A DNA stretch of 51,901 bases from CAMCHP01 sp036835325 (GTDB taxonomy: Bacteria > Bacteroidota > Bacteroidia > Flavobacteriales_D > Sanyastnellaceae): positions 1-51,901 of the forward strand of contig DAITMF010000023.1 of NCBI GenBank assembly GCA_036835325.1. The letters run 5' to 3'. Both the position numbers and the translations under genes were made by a program. How positions within the stretch are numbered: position 1 is the stretch's first letter; every line of letters starts with the position of its first letter. Below, in pieces: positions 34,721 through 44,093 of the stretch. The notes below the pieces were generated by a model. The model made no database searches and was not told where the DNA came from. It saw only the letters and a program-made list of their open reading frames with translations.

Positions 34721-37700
34721 ATGAACCTTCGCCTTTTCACTGCTGTAGCCATGCTGCTCGTTGCAGCATGCAGCAGCCCCGAGCTGCCCTTGCCCGAAAC
34801 GCGATTTGACTACGTTCCGGCTGAGTTCTCGGGCGTTGACTTCGCCAATCAGGTGCGTGAATCGGCCAAGCGTAACATCGGCACTTACGATTACATGTAC
34901 AACGGTGGTGGCGTCGCCATCGCCGACCTTGATGGCGATTCATTGCCCGATTTGGTGTTCTGTGGCAACGATACGCCCTCGCGCATTTACCGAAATCTTG
35001 GGGGCTTGCGCTTTGAAGATGTGACCGAACAAAGTGGCATCATCGCCACCGGATTTACCACGGGGGTCACAGTGACCGATCTCAACAACGACGGGTTACC
35101 CGATGTGTACTTCTGTTTAAGTGGGCCCGATTTCGCTACCCGGTCAACCGAAAACCGCTGCTACATCAACCAAGGCGGCATGCGCTTCACCGAAGAAGCC
35201 GCTCAGCGCGGCATCAACGACAACGGATTGTCTACCCAAGCGGTGTTTTTCGATGTTGACCGCGATGGCGACCCCGACCTCTTCGTCGCCAACCACAGCG
35301 TACGCAACCTCGGCAACCTCGCTCCTGAATGGTTCGATGCTGTCAACGCACTGCCGGCCGACCTAAAAGATCGGTTCACTTGCCACTTTTACCGCAACAA
35401 TGGTGCCGGAGTCTTCACCCGCGACGATGCCGTGCTGCCCCCACAACAACCGGGCTTCGCCCTCGGCGTGGCCGTAAGCGATTTCAACGATGACGGTTGG
35501 CCCGACCTCTTTGTGGCCCATGACTACTTTATTCCCGACCAACTCCTGCTCAACAACGGCGATGGCAAACTGCGCGATGCCACCAAAGCCCGTATGGCCC
35601 ACACGAGTTTCTATTCGATGGGCTGCGATGCAGCCGACTTCAATAACGATGGTCTCGTTGACCTCTTCGTGCCCGACATGAGTCCTGCCGATCACTACCG
35701 CTCAAAAATGCTCATGGCAGGCATGGATACCGCCCAATTCCGCTTTCTCGAACGCATCGGCTTTACGCCACAATACATGTTCAACGTCCTCCACCTCAAC
35801 CGCGGCGAAGGCATGATGAGCGATGTCGCCCACCTTGCCGGTGTCGCCAAAACCGATTGGAGCTGGTCACCGCTCTTTTGTGACCTCGATAACGACGGCC
35901 ACAAAGACCTCTACGTCACCAATGGCATCGTGCGCGAAACCACCAACAACGATTGGCGCCTCAAGCTCTTGGAGGCCATGAAAAGCGGCACCTTGACCGA
36001 TGAATCGTACTTCGCCTTGCTACAATCGGCACCCTCGCAACCAATTGTGAACGCTGTACGCCAACAAATCAGCGAACTGAAGTTCGAAGACCGCAGCGCC
36101 GAGTGGGGCTTGGGCCGCGCGTCGTTCTCGAACGGATGTGCCGTGGGCGACCTCGACAACGATGGCGACCTCGACATCGTTGTCAATAACCTCAACGACA
36201 CCGCCTTCATCATTCGCAACACCTCAGCCGATCGCGGTGCCGGTTACCTGCGGGTGCGTTTGCGCGAAGGCTTCGCCGCCGAAGGCGCTGTGGTGACCCT
36301 TCACCACCAAGGCACAATGCAACGTGTTGATGCACGCTTCACACGCGGCTTTCAGAGCTTCTCCGAGCCGGTGGTGCACTTCGGTCTCGGGCAGCATCCA
36401 CCGGCAACCGTTGACAGCATCGTGGTGATCTACCCCAACGGGGTGCGAAACACACAGGTGGCAGCTGCAACATCGATGACCCACGTTATGGCCATACCCG
36501 AAGGGGGCCGTCCATCCATCCGATCAAAAAAATCACCCGATGCAAAGCCCTATTGGGATGTGACCGCGCAAGCGATTCGTCCGCCAGCAGTGCACACCGA
36601 AAACCCCTTCGACGATTTCCGTTCCGAGCAGCTCTTGCCGCAGCGCACATCAACGCTCGGTCCGGCCCTTGCGGTGGGCGATTTCAACGGCGACGGACTC
36701 GACGATTTTTTCCTGGGTGGAGCTCTCGGCGAACCCGCGCAAATTTACGTGCAAGATGAAGGCGGATTTTTCAGGCCCTACCAGTGGATTGACGACCCTC
36801 AAGTTGTTGATCGCGAGGTGATTGGCGCAGCTGCGTTTGATGCCGATGGCGACGGCAAAACCGATCTCTACCTCGCCTGTGGCGGCGGTGGTGAGCTTGA
36901 AAACCAACCTGAACTGCTGACCGATCTGCTCTTGCTGAACCGCGGAAACCGCTTCGTCGTTGCACGCAATGCCCTGCCCGCGTTGAAGGTGTCGACCGCA
37001 GCAGTGATCCCATTCGACCTCGATGGCGATGGCGACCTTGATCTTTTCGTGGGGGGGCGCAACCGGCCCGGAAAGTACCCTTTTGGTGCGCGCTCGTTCA
37101 TTTTGGAGAATCTGGGTGGGGGGCGCTTCGCGGATGCTACCCTCAAACGCGCTCCGGGCATGGAAGAAGAGCGCTGTGTTACCGATGCCGTGTGGGTTCA
37201 GGAGGGATTGGATGGACGACCAACCCTTTTCATCGTGGGCGAATGGATGGCCCCCGAGGCCTGGGTCTTGGAGCTTGACGGCGTGCTCCGTCGCCGCACC
37301 ACTTCACTTGATGCGCTCACGGGCTGGTGGCAGTCGGTAACTGCATTTGATTGGAACGGTAAGCCGTACCTCTTGCTCGGAAATTACGGCGAGAACAACA
37401 AGTTTCACCCTGATGTTGACCAACCACTGCGTGTATTTGCCGATGATTTTGATGGCAACGGTACCCTTGATATTGTGCTCAGCAAGCCCTACGAGAACCG
37501 CCTGGTGCCCGTGCGTGGCCGTGCATGCAGCAGCAGCCAAATGCCCGGCATCAAAGAGCGCTTCCCCACTTACGATGCCTTCGCACGCGCCGATTTGGAA
37601 GAAATCTTGGGCGTTGATAACCTCGATGCCGTGTATTCGCGTTCGGCGAACACCTTCACCAGCGGATGGGTGGAGCTAACGCCAACCGGTCTTGGTCAAT

Positions 37701-38035
37701 TCACTCCACTGCCTCCGATGGCCCAGATTTCACCTATTTTTGGGACGGTTCAAACGGGCAGCAATGAGCTGATTACCGCTGGAAATTACCTCCAAACGGA
37801 GGTGGAAACAACCCCGTACGATGCGTCACTGGGCATTTTGCTGACCCTCGCTGGCGATGGCCGCAAGGTGCAATGCACACCAACGGCTGAGAGCGGCGTG
37901 TTTTTACCGGGCGATGTGCGCTGCGTTTTGCCGATACGCCTGTCACGCGATGGAATTCCGGCGGTGATTGCGGCGGTGAATGGGGGAAGGGTGCGCGTGC
38001 TGCTGTCGTCTACTCCTGCAAACGGCGGTAGGTAA
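34721..38035 (+). CDS. FG-GAP/VCBS-repeat lipoprotein with ASPIC/UnbV-like domain
   Basis: An 1104-residue surface lipoprotein (signal MLLVAAC, Cys17). At least ten calcium-binding loops of the D-x-[DN]-x-D-G-x-x-D type can be read, such as DLDGDSLPD, DLNNDGLPD, DFNDDGWPD, DLDNDGDLD, DFNGDGLDD and DLDGDGDLD, spread through two propeller-like halves. Between them (about residues 510-580) is an ASPIC/UnbV-like domain (YLRVRLREG...GFQSFSEPVVHFGLGQHPPATVDSIVVIYPNG). Proteins of this design are common in Bacteroidota next to SusCD pairs, with roles in adhesion or glycan handling that are not settled; none lies next to it here. Its end overlaps the convergent hmuY-like gene by 26 bases. A CATCCATCC copy with seven A lies inside it. 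Confidence 0.9.
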   Translation: MNLRLFTAVAMLLVAACSSPELPLPETRFDYVPAEFSGVDFANQVRESAKRNIGTYDYMYNGGGVAIADLDGDSLPDLVFCGNDTPSRIYRNLGGLRFEDVTEQSGIIATGFTTGVTVTDLNNDGLPDVYFCLSGPDFATRSTENRCYINQGGMRFTEEAAQRGINDNGLSTQAVFFDVDRDGDPDLFVANHSVRNLGNLAPEWFDAVNALPADLKDRFTCHFYRNNGAGVFTRDDAVLPPQQPGFALGVAVSDFNDDGWPDLFVAHDYFIPDQLLLNNGDGKLRDATKARMAHTSFYSMGCDAADFNNDGLVDLFVPDMSPADHYRSKMLMAGMDTAQFRFLERIGFTPQYMFNVLHLNRGEGMMSDVAHLAGVAKTDWSWSPLFCDLDNDGHKDLYVTNGIVRETTNNDWRLKLLEAMKSGTLTDESYFALLQSAPSQPIVNAVRQQISELKFEDRSAEWGLGRASFSNGCAVGDLDNDGDLDIVVNNLNDTAFIIRNTSADRGAGYLRVRLREGFAAEGAVVTLHHQGTMQRVDARFTRGFQSFSEPVVHFGLGQHPPATVDSIVVIYPNGVRNTQVAAATSMTHVMAIPEGGRPSIRSKKSPDAKPYWDVTAQAIRPPAVHTENPFDDFRSEQLLPQRTSTLGPALAVGDFNGDGLDDFFLGGALGEPAQIYVQDEGGFFRPYQWIDDPQVVDREVIGAAAFDADGDGKTDLYLACGGGGELENQPELLTDLLLLNRGNRFVVARNALPALKVSTAAVIPFDLDGDGDLDLFVGGRNRPGKYPFGARSFILENLGGGRFADATLKRAPGMEEERCVTDAVWVQEGLDGRPTLFIVGEWMAPEAWVLELDGVLRRRTTSLDALTGWWQSVTAFDWNGKPYLLLGNYGENNKFHPDVDQPLRVFADDFDGNGTLDIVLSKPYENRLVPVRGRACSSSQMPGIKERFPTYDAFARADLEEILGVDNLDAVYSRSANTFTSGWVELTPTGLGQFTPLPPMAQISPIFGTVQTGSNELITAGNYLQTEVETTPYDASLGILLTLAGDGRKVQCTPTAESGVFLPGDVRCVLPIRLSRDGIPAVIAAVNGGRVRVLLSSTPANGGR
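36513..36532 (-). repeat. GGATGGATG motif with A7 run
   Basis: CATCCATCC, GATC and seven A on the plus strand, in the FG-GAP gene (P-S-I-R-S-K-K). Confidence 0.75.
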
Positions 38036-38990
38036 AGGCCGGTGAGCCCCTGTTTCCTTCAGCATCGTAGAACCCTGTAAAGGTGAGCGCAAAGAAGCCT
38101 TCGTCGCCGCATTGCACGAAGTAGGTGCGGTCTTCTACAATGATGAAACCAAGGTTAAAATCAAATACTTTCCAATCGTAGCCAATGACGTCGCCTTGCG
38201 AACTAAGTTGAGCGATGGCCGATGCATCGATGGCGAAGGTATCAAACGGCGTGTCATCGAATCGGGCACCTTGCCGGGCATTCATGTTCAAGAGCGCGCC
38301 TGTCACTTGGTAGGGGTTGGGCTCGGTAACCGGTTCAAAGACAAAGAGGTACGATGTGAAAACGATGTCCCAGGTGTCTTTTGGCGGCTCAACAAGGGCA
38401 GCACCGTTATCGAGCGACCACGCAGTGAAGTTGTAGTCAGGGTCAGGAGTGGCTTCGAAGCTTTGCTCGCTGCTGCCATCGAGGTTGGTAACAGTGAGCA
38501 CGTAGCCGGCTTCGGTCGGTTGAATGCGCAGTTTCTTCATGCCACGTGGTGCAGCGGCGCCGTCAACTCCCCGGTCAATCACGAGTACTTGGTCCCAGTT
38601 GCTACCGATGGCGAAGTCGGCAGGCTGCCGTCCGGGCAGATCGTATTTCCAAACAAGGTTTGCAGGGTCGATGGCCTCCTCCCAATCAACACCTGCTTCT
38701 GCAATGCGCAGGTTGATAATGGAGGAGTTAAGGATGAGCATGGGTTGGTCAGAGTTGGTCAGGGCGACATCCCACGCGAATTTGTCATAGCTGCCGACAA
38801 GTTCATTGGTGACCAAGCTGTAATAGGCTTGGAACTCGTAATCGGTGCCGATGGATGCCGTGGCTACGCGGTTGCCGTAAAGGTCGTTGAGGTTGATGGT
38901 GTCGATGAGTTCGGGTTCAAGCGAGGCTTCCTCCTTCCGGCATCCGGCAAGAAGAAAAAGAAACGCGAACGAAAAAAGCAGCATTCTCAT
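38010..38990 (-). CDS. hmuY: HmuY-family heme-binding lipoprotein
   Basis: A 326-residue lipoprotein (FLLAGC, Cys17). The C-terminal half ends FFALTFTGFYDAEGNRGSPAFTY, closely matching the end of P. gingivalis HmuY (QFTDYQDAEGKKG...FTY), and both halves contain the HmuY-type strand FAWDVAL / DTWDIVF, so it looks like two HmuY-like units. HmuY proteins capture heme outside the cell and hand it to a TonB receptor. The ATG at 38990 overlaps the receptor stop (ATGA); an upstream ATG at 39002 is less likely. Last gene of the heme operon. The heme-ligand residues cannot be assigned by eye. Confidence 0.82.
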   Translation of the reverse strand: MRMLLFSFAFLFLLAGCRKEEASLEPELIDTINLNDLYGNRVATASIGTDYEFQAYYSLVTNELVGSYDKFAWDVALTNSDQPMLILNSSIINLRIAEAGVDWEEAIDPANLVWKYDLPGRQPADFAIGSNWDQVLVIDRGVDGAAAPRGMKKLRIQPTEAGYVLTVTNLDGSSEQSFEATPDPDYNFTAWSLDNGAALVEPPKDTWDIVFTSYLFVFEPVTEPNPYQVTGALLNMNARQGARFDDTPFDTFAIDASAIAQLSSQGDVIGYDWKVFDFNLGFIIVEDRTYFVQCGDEGFFALTFTGFYDAEGNRGSPAFTYRRLQE

Positions 38991-41227
38991 TGGATGTTCC
39001 ATTGCAAAGTGAAACGATAATTGCGGCCCATGGCGACGGGCTGTGACCCTGAAGCTTGGCTGTGGGCACCTCCGCTGTTGACCACTTCACCCGAGATGGT
39101 GCGTGCCGTGGTATCAAACAGGTTGTCAACGCCTGCGCTCGCAACCACACGTCCTTGGAACAGTTTTTGTGTTACAAAAGCAGAGGCGTTCGTGAATGGA
39201 CTCAATTCGGCCTGCACGAGTGCGCCATTGGCATTGGTTTGCGTGATGGCTTCGTTGTGCGTGTGGTTGATTTGTGCCGTCAGGGTAGTTCCTTTTTCGA
39301 AGCTGTAGTCGACGGCGAGGTTGCCTTGAACCGAACGGTTGGTAACAGCCGCATCGGATTCACTGTCAAACCAGGTTTTGCGCTCAACGGCGGTAGTTTG
39401 CAGGTTAACCGATAGGCGCTCTCCCGAACGGCGCACAGCAAGGGTAGCTCCGCTGGTGAGCACCCGGCCGAGGTTGACGTACTGATACAGCTGGGTCTCG
39501 GCATCAAGCAACGACAGGTCGATGAGGTTGAACACTTCGTTGTGGAAGATGCGGATTGACGGACTAAACACCGCGCGATCGGTCAGTTTTCGGTACTCGT
39601 AGCCCGCTTGCCAACTGTTGGAGAGTTCGGCCATCAGGTCTTCGGTTCCGCGAATGTTGTGGTTGAAGTCAACAAAGAAGAAGTAGAGTTCTTTCAGCTC
39701 GGGGGCCCTGAATCCGCGGGCATACGATGCACGCAGTGTATGGGCCTTCCTGCTCCACTTGAGGTGGAGCGACGGCACCAGCGGCGCACCAAAGACCGAG
39801 TTGTTGATTGCGCGCAAGCCCGGACGTACCACCAGGTTTTTTGAAGGCATCCATTCGAATGATGCAAAAAGTGCGAGGTTGGTCATTTCGCGCTGACCGT
39901 CATCAATGCGCTCGCCCGAAGCCGTTTCGTGGCTTATGTCGTAACCCACCGAAGCGTTGAGCTCATCGCTGAAGCGACGGGCATAACTAAAACGGCTGTG
40001 CCAGGTAGCGAACAGGGCGGTGTCGTTCATGCCTTGGGCCAGCAGCGGTTCGTTGGTGAGGTTAACCAAGTCTTTGGTAAAGCTTTGACGGTCGCGGCGG
40101 TAGTGGTTGAAGGCCGCGAAGCCATCGATGCGGCCGTTCAGTGCTTCACCGTTTACGTCAATGCGGCCAACCGTTCTTCGGGTGGTAAACACTCCGTCGC
40201 GGGCAAAGGGCCTATTGTAGACACCGACAAGCGAGTCGTTGATCGGACGTGTTTCAGCGAGGTACTGAACAGGGCCGTCGTTCCACAGGGTTTCGAAAAG
40301 GTGGTCGCCCGAAACGGCGACGTTGAGTTTGCCGAAGCTTCGTGTCAGCCCCAGTGAAGCGGCGTACTGTTCTTTGGGTTTCCATTGGAGGTCGCGGCCT
40401 GAGCGTTCGGGCGGATTAAATCCGTCAAAGTAAAGGCGCGATGCGCGGCCGTCGAGCTGCCAATTGTTGGCTATGTTTTGCCGGAAGGTAGCCATTCCAT
40501 GAAAACGGCCAATGGATTCGGCTACGGTGCGCACGCTTGCGGTTTCGGTGCTGCTTCCGCGGGTGATGAGGTTGATGGTTCCGGCGATGGCTTCCGAGCC
40601 GTACTCAACGCTCATCGGGCCTTCGATGACTTCAATGCGAATGACATTGTCGAGCGGCAGTTGATCGAGGTCGATGTTGCCATCGAGCCGACCAATGACA
40701 GGCAATCCGTCAACGAGTATTTGCACATGCTGGCCTGAAAGGCCAAGCATTTGGATGTTGGTGCCCAACTGGGCGTCGTGGCCGATGTTGAGGGTTGATT
40801 GCGTGAGCAAAACGTCGCGCAAGCTCACCGCACCGATTCGTTCAATCTGTCGACGGTCGATGACCTGCACCGGCTGCACTACATCGGCATCGTTGCGGAG
40901 GCCGTACTGGCCTGTAACCACTGCTTGGCGCAGGGCATAGGTGGCCACGGGCATTGCGATGGTGCCTGTTGCAAGGGTATCAGGATTGAACACTACAGCC
41001 TTGTGGCCAATGGCGCTTACGCGCACCGGTCCTTTGGTTTCAACGGGCAGCGAGAACCGACCGTCGGCATCGCTGCCTACGGCGGCTTCAGCGCCATTGG
41101 CCGCAGTGAACTGCACGGTAGCGCCGGGAATAGGCCGCGCCAACTCACTGTCGATAACAGTGAATTGGCCGACCATCACTTGTGTATGAAGCAAGAAAAA
41201 GATGAACAGCTTAAGCCGTAAGTTCAT
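38987..41227 (-). CDS. hmuR: TonB-dependent heme receptor (HmuR-like)
   Basis: A 746-residue outer-membrane receptor: signal peptide (FIFFLLHTQVMVGQ), a short carboxypeptidase-regulatory-like domain (21-95, PIPGATVQF...DGRFSLPV), a TonB-dependent plug (about 105-225: VVQPVQVIDRRQIERIGAVSLRDVL, LVDGLPVIGRLDG, GPMSVEYGSEAIAGTINLITRG) and a barrel ending in a polar NIQ. The position between hmuS-like and hmuY-like genes gives the heme assignment. The ATG at 41227 overlaps the hmuS-like gene by 17 bases; longer open frame upstream lies in that gene. It should import heme delivered by the HmuY-like proteins. Confidence 0.9.
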   Translation of the reverse strand: MNLRLKLFIFFLLHTQVMVGQFTVIDSELARPIPGATVQFTAANGAEAAVGSDADGRFSLPVETKGPVRVSAIGHKAVVFNPDTLATGTIAMPVATYALRQAVVTGQYGLRNDADVVQPVQVIDRRQIERIGAVSLRDVLLTQSTLNIGHDAQLGTNIQMLGLSGQHVQILVDGLPVIGRLDGNIDLDQLPLDNVIRIEVIEGPMSVEYGSEAIAGTINLITRGSSTETASVRTVAESIGRFHGMATFRQNIANNWQLDGRASRLYFDGFNPPERSGRDLQWKPKEQYAASLGLTRSFGKLNVAVSGDHLFETLWNDGPVQYLAETRPINDSLVGVYNRPFARDGVFTTRRTVGRIDVNGEALNGRIDGFAAFNHYRRDRQSFTKDLVNLTNEPLLAQGMNDTALFATWHSRFSYARRFSDELNASVGYDISHETASGERIDDGQREMTNLALFASFEWMPSKNLVVRPGLRAINNSVFGAPLVPSLHLKWSRKAHTLRASYARGFRAPELKELYFFFVDFNHNIRGTEDLMAELSNSWQAGYEYRKLTDRAVFSPSIRIFHNEVFNLIDLSLLDAETQLYQYVNLGRVLTSGATLAVRRSGERLSVNLQTTAVERKTWFDSESDAAVTNRSVQGNLAVDYSFEKGTTLTAQINHTHNEAITQTNANGALVQAELSPFTNASAFVTQKLFQGRVVASAGVDNLFDTTARTISGEVVNSGGAHSQASGSQPVAMGRNYRFTLQWNIQ

Positions 41228-42269
41228 GGGTGATGATCTTGATCCATCCTTCCAGTTCGGGCTTTCCGGGCTTGCGCGCGCCGAAGAACTGTACGATGAG
41301 GGTTTCGTCGTGGTCAAATACCTCAATGCTCTGCACCATGCCATCGGTGGTGGGCTTGCGCACAATGAACACGCGCGCAACACGGTCCATGTTGAGGTGC
41401 ATTTGGAATTCTTTGTCCATAATGTTGTACCACTGTTCATGCCACAGCAGGTTTTTAATGGCTCCGGTGTGGATTTGAATCATACCGGCGTTGCCGATGA
41501 ATACCATTATGGGCAGCTCGGTGGCGGCGGCGCCCATGAGCATGCGCTCGATGATGCCGTGATCGACTTCGCGCACGTATGGCATACCATCCGGTGCAAG
41601 CGCTGTGGGCGCTTCTTCGATGGATTGCAGACGCGACAGCTTGTATTTGCGGTAGAGGCCATAGAAATCGTGGGTGTCGCGCAGGTTTACCCACCCTTGG
41701 CGAAAGGCTTCACGATCGGCTTCGCTCAGTACGGCTCGCTGTTCACCCTCGGGCTTCACCAGCAGCTCGGGTGCTCCGGGCTCGCCGGTGGCGAAATCGG
41801 CCACAAGGTTGTGAAACGCAGTGGCATCGCTTTTGCTGTTCAGAAAAATTTTGTGAATCGCTTCACCCCAGGCAGCAAAGAACTGCAAACTCAGTTTCCC
41901 GCCTTCTTCTTCGACGGCGAGGACGTAGCGCCAGGGCTCAAAGAACACCCGCAAATCGATGTCGGGATTCACAACCAAACCCATCGTCGGCCCGGCTTTT
42001 GAGAAGTTGGTGTACACGCCTTTGCGTTCGTGCACGGCCGCCTCGTTGCGCGTAAGGCCCATCACGTAGCCAAGTTCGTGCAGACGGCTAAATATGCCGA
42101 CAAAATCGGGTTTCAGCGCGGTGACCTTGGCAGTTTCGCCGGTGCAGAGAAGTTCGTACTCGCTCACTCCGAGGTCGGCCGCGGCGTTGCGAATTCGGGC
42201 GTGCGGTCGTTCGCTGCGGTAGCTTCGCCAGCGTTCTACGAGGGTTGGTGCGGTGGTGTTAAGTTCCAT
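41211..42269 (-). CDS. hmuS: HemS/HmuS-type cytoplasmic heme-binding or heme-degrading protein
   Basis: A 352-residue protein with two halves of the HemS/ChuX fold. The first half opens WRSYRSERPHARIRNAAADLGVSEYELL, exactly the family start; the middle has FFEPWRYVLAVEEEGGKLSLQFFAAWGEAIHKIFL; the second half has GNAGMIQIHTGAIKNL and FQMHLNMDRVARVFIVRKPT. Members bind imported heme in the cytoplasm and in some species open its ring to release iron. The ATG at 42269 begins MELNTTAPTLVERW and overlaps the ATPase gene by 11 bases. The open frame extends further upstream but without family similarity. Confidence 0.93.
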   Translation of the reverse strand: MELNTTAPTLVERWRSYRSERPHARIRNAAADLGVSEYELLCTGETAKVTALKPDFVGIFSRLHELGYVMGLTRNEAAVHERKGVYTNFSKAGPTMGLVVNPDIDLRVFFEPWRYVLAVEEEGGKLSLQFFAAWGEAIHKIFLNSKSDATAFHNLVADFATGEPGAPELLVKPEGEQRAVLSEADREAFRQGWVNLRDTHDFYGLYRKYKLSRLQSIEEAPTALAPDGMPYVREVDHGIIERMLMGAAATELPIMVFIGNAGMIQIHTGAIKNLLWHEQWYNIMDKEFQMHLNMDRVARVFIVRKPTTDGMVQSIEVFDHDETLIVQFFGARKPGKPELEGWIKIITHELTA

Positions 42270-43059
42270 AAGCGTGCAGGTGTTGTGCAAGCGGCTGTGT
42301 TCCAAGCCAGTGTGGGTTGTTTTCAATGTCGAATTGGCTGAGGTTGAAGCAGCCTTCGAGAAGTTCAGGAGTAATGACTTTTTTGGCTTCGCCGGATGCG
42401 AACCTTCGTCCCTCTTTGAGGCAGAGCACGTCATCGGCAAGTTGGTGTACCTGTGCTAGGTCGTGGAGGATGACCACCACGCCGTAGCCTTCGTGTTTCA
42501 GTTGGATGATTTGCCGCACGAGCGCTTGCTGGTGGCGCAAATCGAGGTGATTGGAGGGTTCATCGAGGAGGATGAAACGCTCAGGCGCATCGCTCAGCCG
42601 CAATTGATATACGGCCTTGGCCATGGCGGCACGTTGTTGCTCACCGCCCGAGAGGGTGGCGAGTTCGCGGTGACGAAATCCATCCAAGCCATAATCTGCA
42701 ATGACGTCGTTCAGCACCGATTGCCGTTTTGAGGCAGAAACGCTTTTTTGGTACACGTATCCGCCGAAGGCGATAAAATCAGCCACTGAAAATTGAATGC
42801 CCGCATCGAGGGTTTGGGTAACCACTGCACGGCGTTTGGCCAGCTCAGCGGGCGAGAGGCGCGGCACCTCAACGCCTGCGATGCTCACCTTGCCGGTAGT
42901 GGGCACTGTTAAGCCCGCCAACAGACGCAGCAGCGTGGTTTTTCCCGAACCGTTCGAGCCGATGATGGCGCTTACCTTTCCTGCTTCGGCGCAGAAGTTG
43001 ATGCCTGCTAGCAAGCTGGTCGTGCCAACCTTGTAACCGATGTTGCGTGCTTCAATCAT
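42259..43059 (-). CDS. hmuV: Heme ABC transporter ATP-binding protein
   Basis: A 266-residue ATPase of the iron/heme/B12 importer class. Walker A GSNGSGKTT (34-42), signature LSGGEQQRAAM, Walker B FILLDEPSNHLDL and switch His in VVILHDLAQ are all present. It starts four bases before the end of the permease gene (ATGA). It powers heme transfer from HmuT through HmuU. Confidence 0.94.
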   Translation of the reverse strand: MIEARNIGYKVGTTSLLAGINFCAEAGKVSAIIGSNGSGKTTLLRLLAGLTVPTTGKVSIAGVEVPRLSPAELAKRRAVVTQTLDAGIQFSVADFIAFGGYVYQKSVSASKRQSVLNDVIADYGLDGFRHRELATLSGGEQQRAAMAKAVYQLRLSDAPERFILLDEPSNHLDLRHQQALVRQIIQLKHEGYGVVVILHDLAQVHQLADDVLCLKEGRRFASGEAKKVITPELLEGCFNLSQFDIENNPHWLGTQPLAQHLHAYGT

Positions 43060-44093
43060 GCTGCAAAACCGATTTTGCGCCGCAGCTTGAGCAGCAGAAA
43101 CAGCATGAACGGCGTGCCGAGGAAGGCCGTTACAATGCCCACCGGCAATTCTTTCGGCAGCACAATTAAACGGGCCAAAAGATCGCTCGAAGCTGCAAGC
43201 AACGCGCCCAGCAGCATGGCTCCCGGCAGTGAAACCCTGTGCCGAGCTCCAAAAATGAGACGTGCCAAATGCGGGGCCGCCAAACCGATAAAACCTACCA
43301 CACCGCTGAAGGCCACTGACAGTCCGACGGCTATAGCAGCAACGCGCACCATGCGCTTTCGAATGCGCTTCACATCGACCCCGGTGGCTTCGGCGTGTAC
43401 TTCGCCGAGGGCGAGCAAGTCAATTTCGCGGTGGTGGCGCCAAAGCACTACCAACGCAGGTGCACCGACAATCAAGATCACCGGCAGCATGTCGCTGCTG
43501 ATACCCGCGAAGCCGCCCATGAGCCAAAAGGTAATGCTGCGCAACGACTCGTCGTCAGAGGCGAAAACGAACAAACTTGTGAGCGCTCCGCCGAAAAACT
43601 GAATGCAGATGCCTACCAGCAGCAAGATGCTCATCACTGCGCGACCGCTCACGAGCGACAGCCGCAGCGCCAATGTTGCCGCGACCAAAGCGCCGGTGAA
43701 GGCGAGAACGGGTAAAACAAAGTGAATGGGAATGCCCAAGAACGCACTGGCCGTTGACAAACCAAAGAAGAGCGCGCCAACGGCAAATAGAGCGGCTCCT
43801 GACGAAACGCCGATTAAGCCGGGATCGGCCAATGGGTTGCGGAAAAGGCCTTGCATCACCATGCCCGAGCCGCCGAGCAAAGCACCGATGACCAGCGCGC
43901 CCAGCAAACGCGGTAAACGCAATTCGCGCACCACGTATACATCTCGGGCATCGATGGATTCGGCGTTGGGAGCTACCAACGCCATGAGACCCTCGGCCGG
44001 CCCAATCGGGAAGGCTCCCGAAATGAGCGCGGCGAGGGCCACGGCAATCAGCAGTGCGAACAAACTGATGTATTTCCCAACAACGCTTTTCAT
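43056..44093 (-). CDS. hmuU: Heme ABC transporter permease (FecCD family)
   Basis: A 345-residue membrane protein of the BtuC/FecCD fold with about ten helices. Family landmarks are PRLLGALVIGALLGGSGMVMQGLFRNPLADP (about 60-90), GVSSGAALF, and GVVGFIGLAAPHLARLIFGARHR (about 270-290). The start overlaps the hmuT-like gene by four bases (ATGA). Forms a homodimer that moves heme across the inner membrane. Confidence 0.94.
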   Translation of the reverse strand: MKSVVGKYISLFALLIAVALAALISGAFPIGPAEGLMALVAPNAESIDARDVYVVRELRLPRLLGALVIGALLGGSGMVMQGLFRNPLADPGLIGVSSGAALFAVGALFFGLSTASAFLGIPIHFVLPVLAFTGALVAATLALRLSLVSGRAVMSILLLVGICIQFFGGALTSLFVFASDDESLRSITFWLMGGFAGISSDMLPVILIVGAPALVVLWRHHREIDLLALGEVHAEATGVDVKRIRKRMVRVAAIAVGLSVAFSGVVGFIGLAAPHLARLIFGARHRVSLPGAMLLGALLAASSDLLARLIVLPKELPVGIVTAFLGTPFMLFLLLKLRRKIGFAA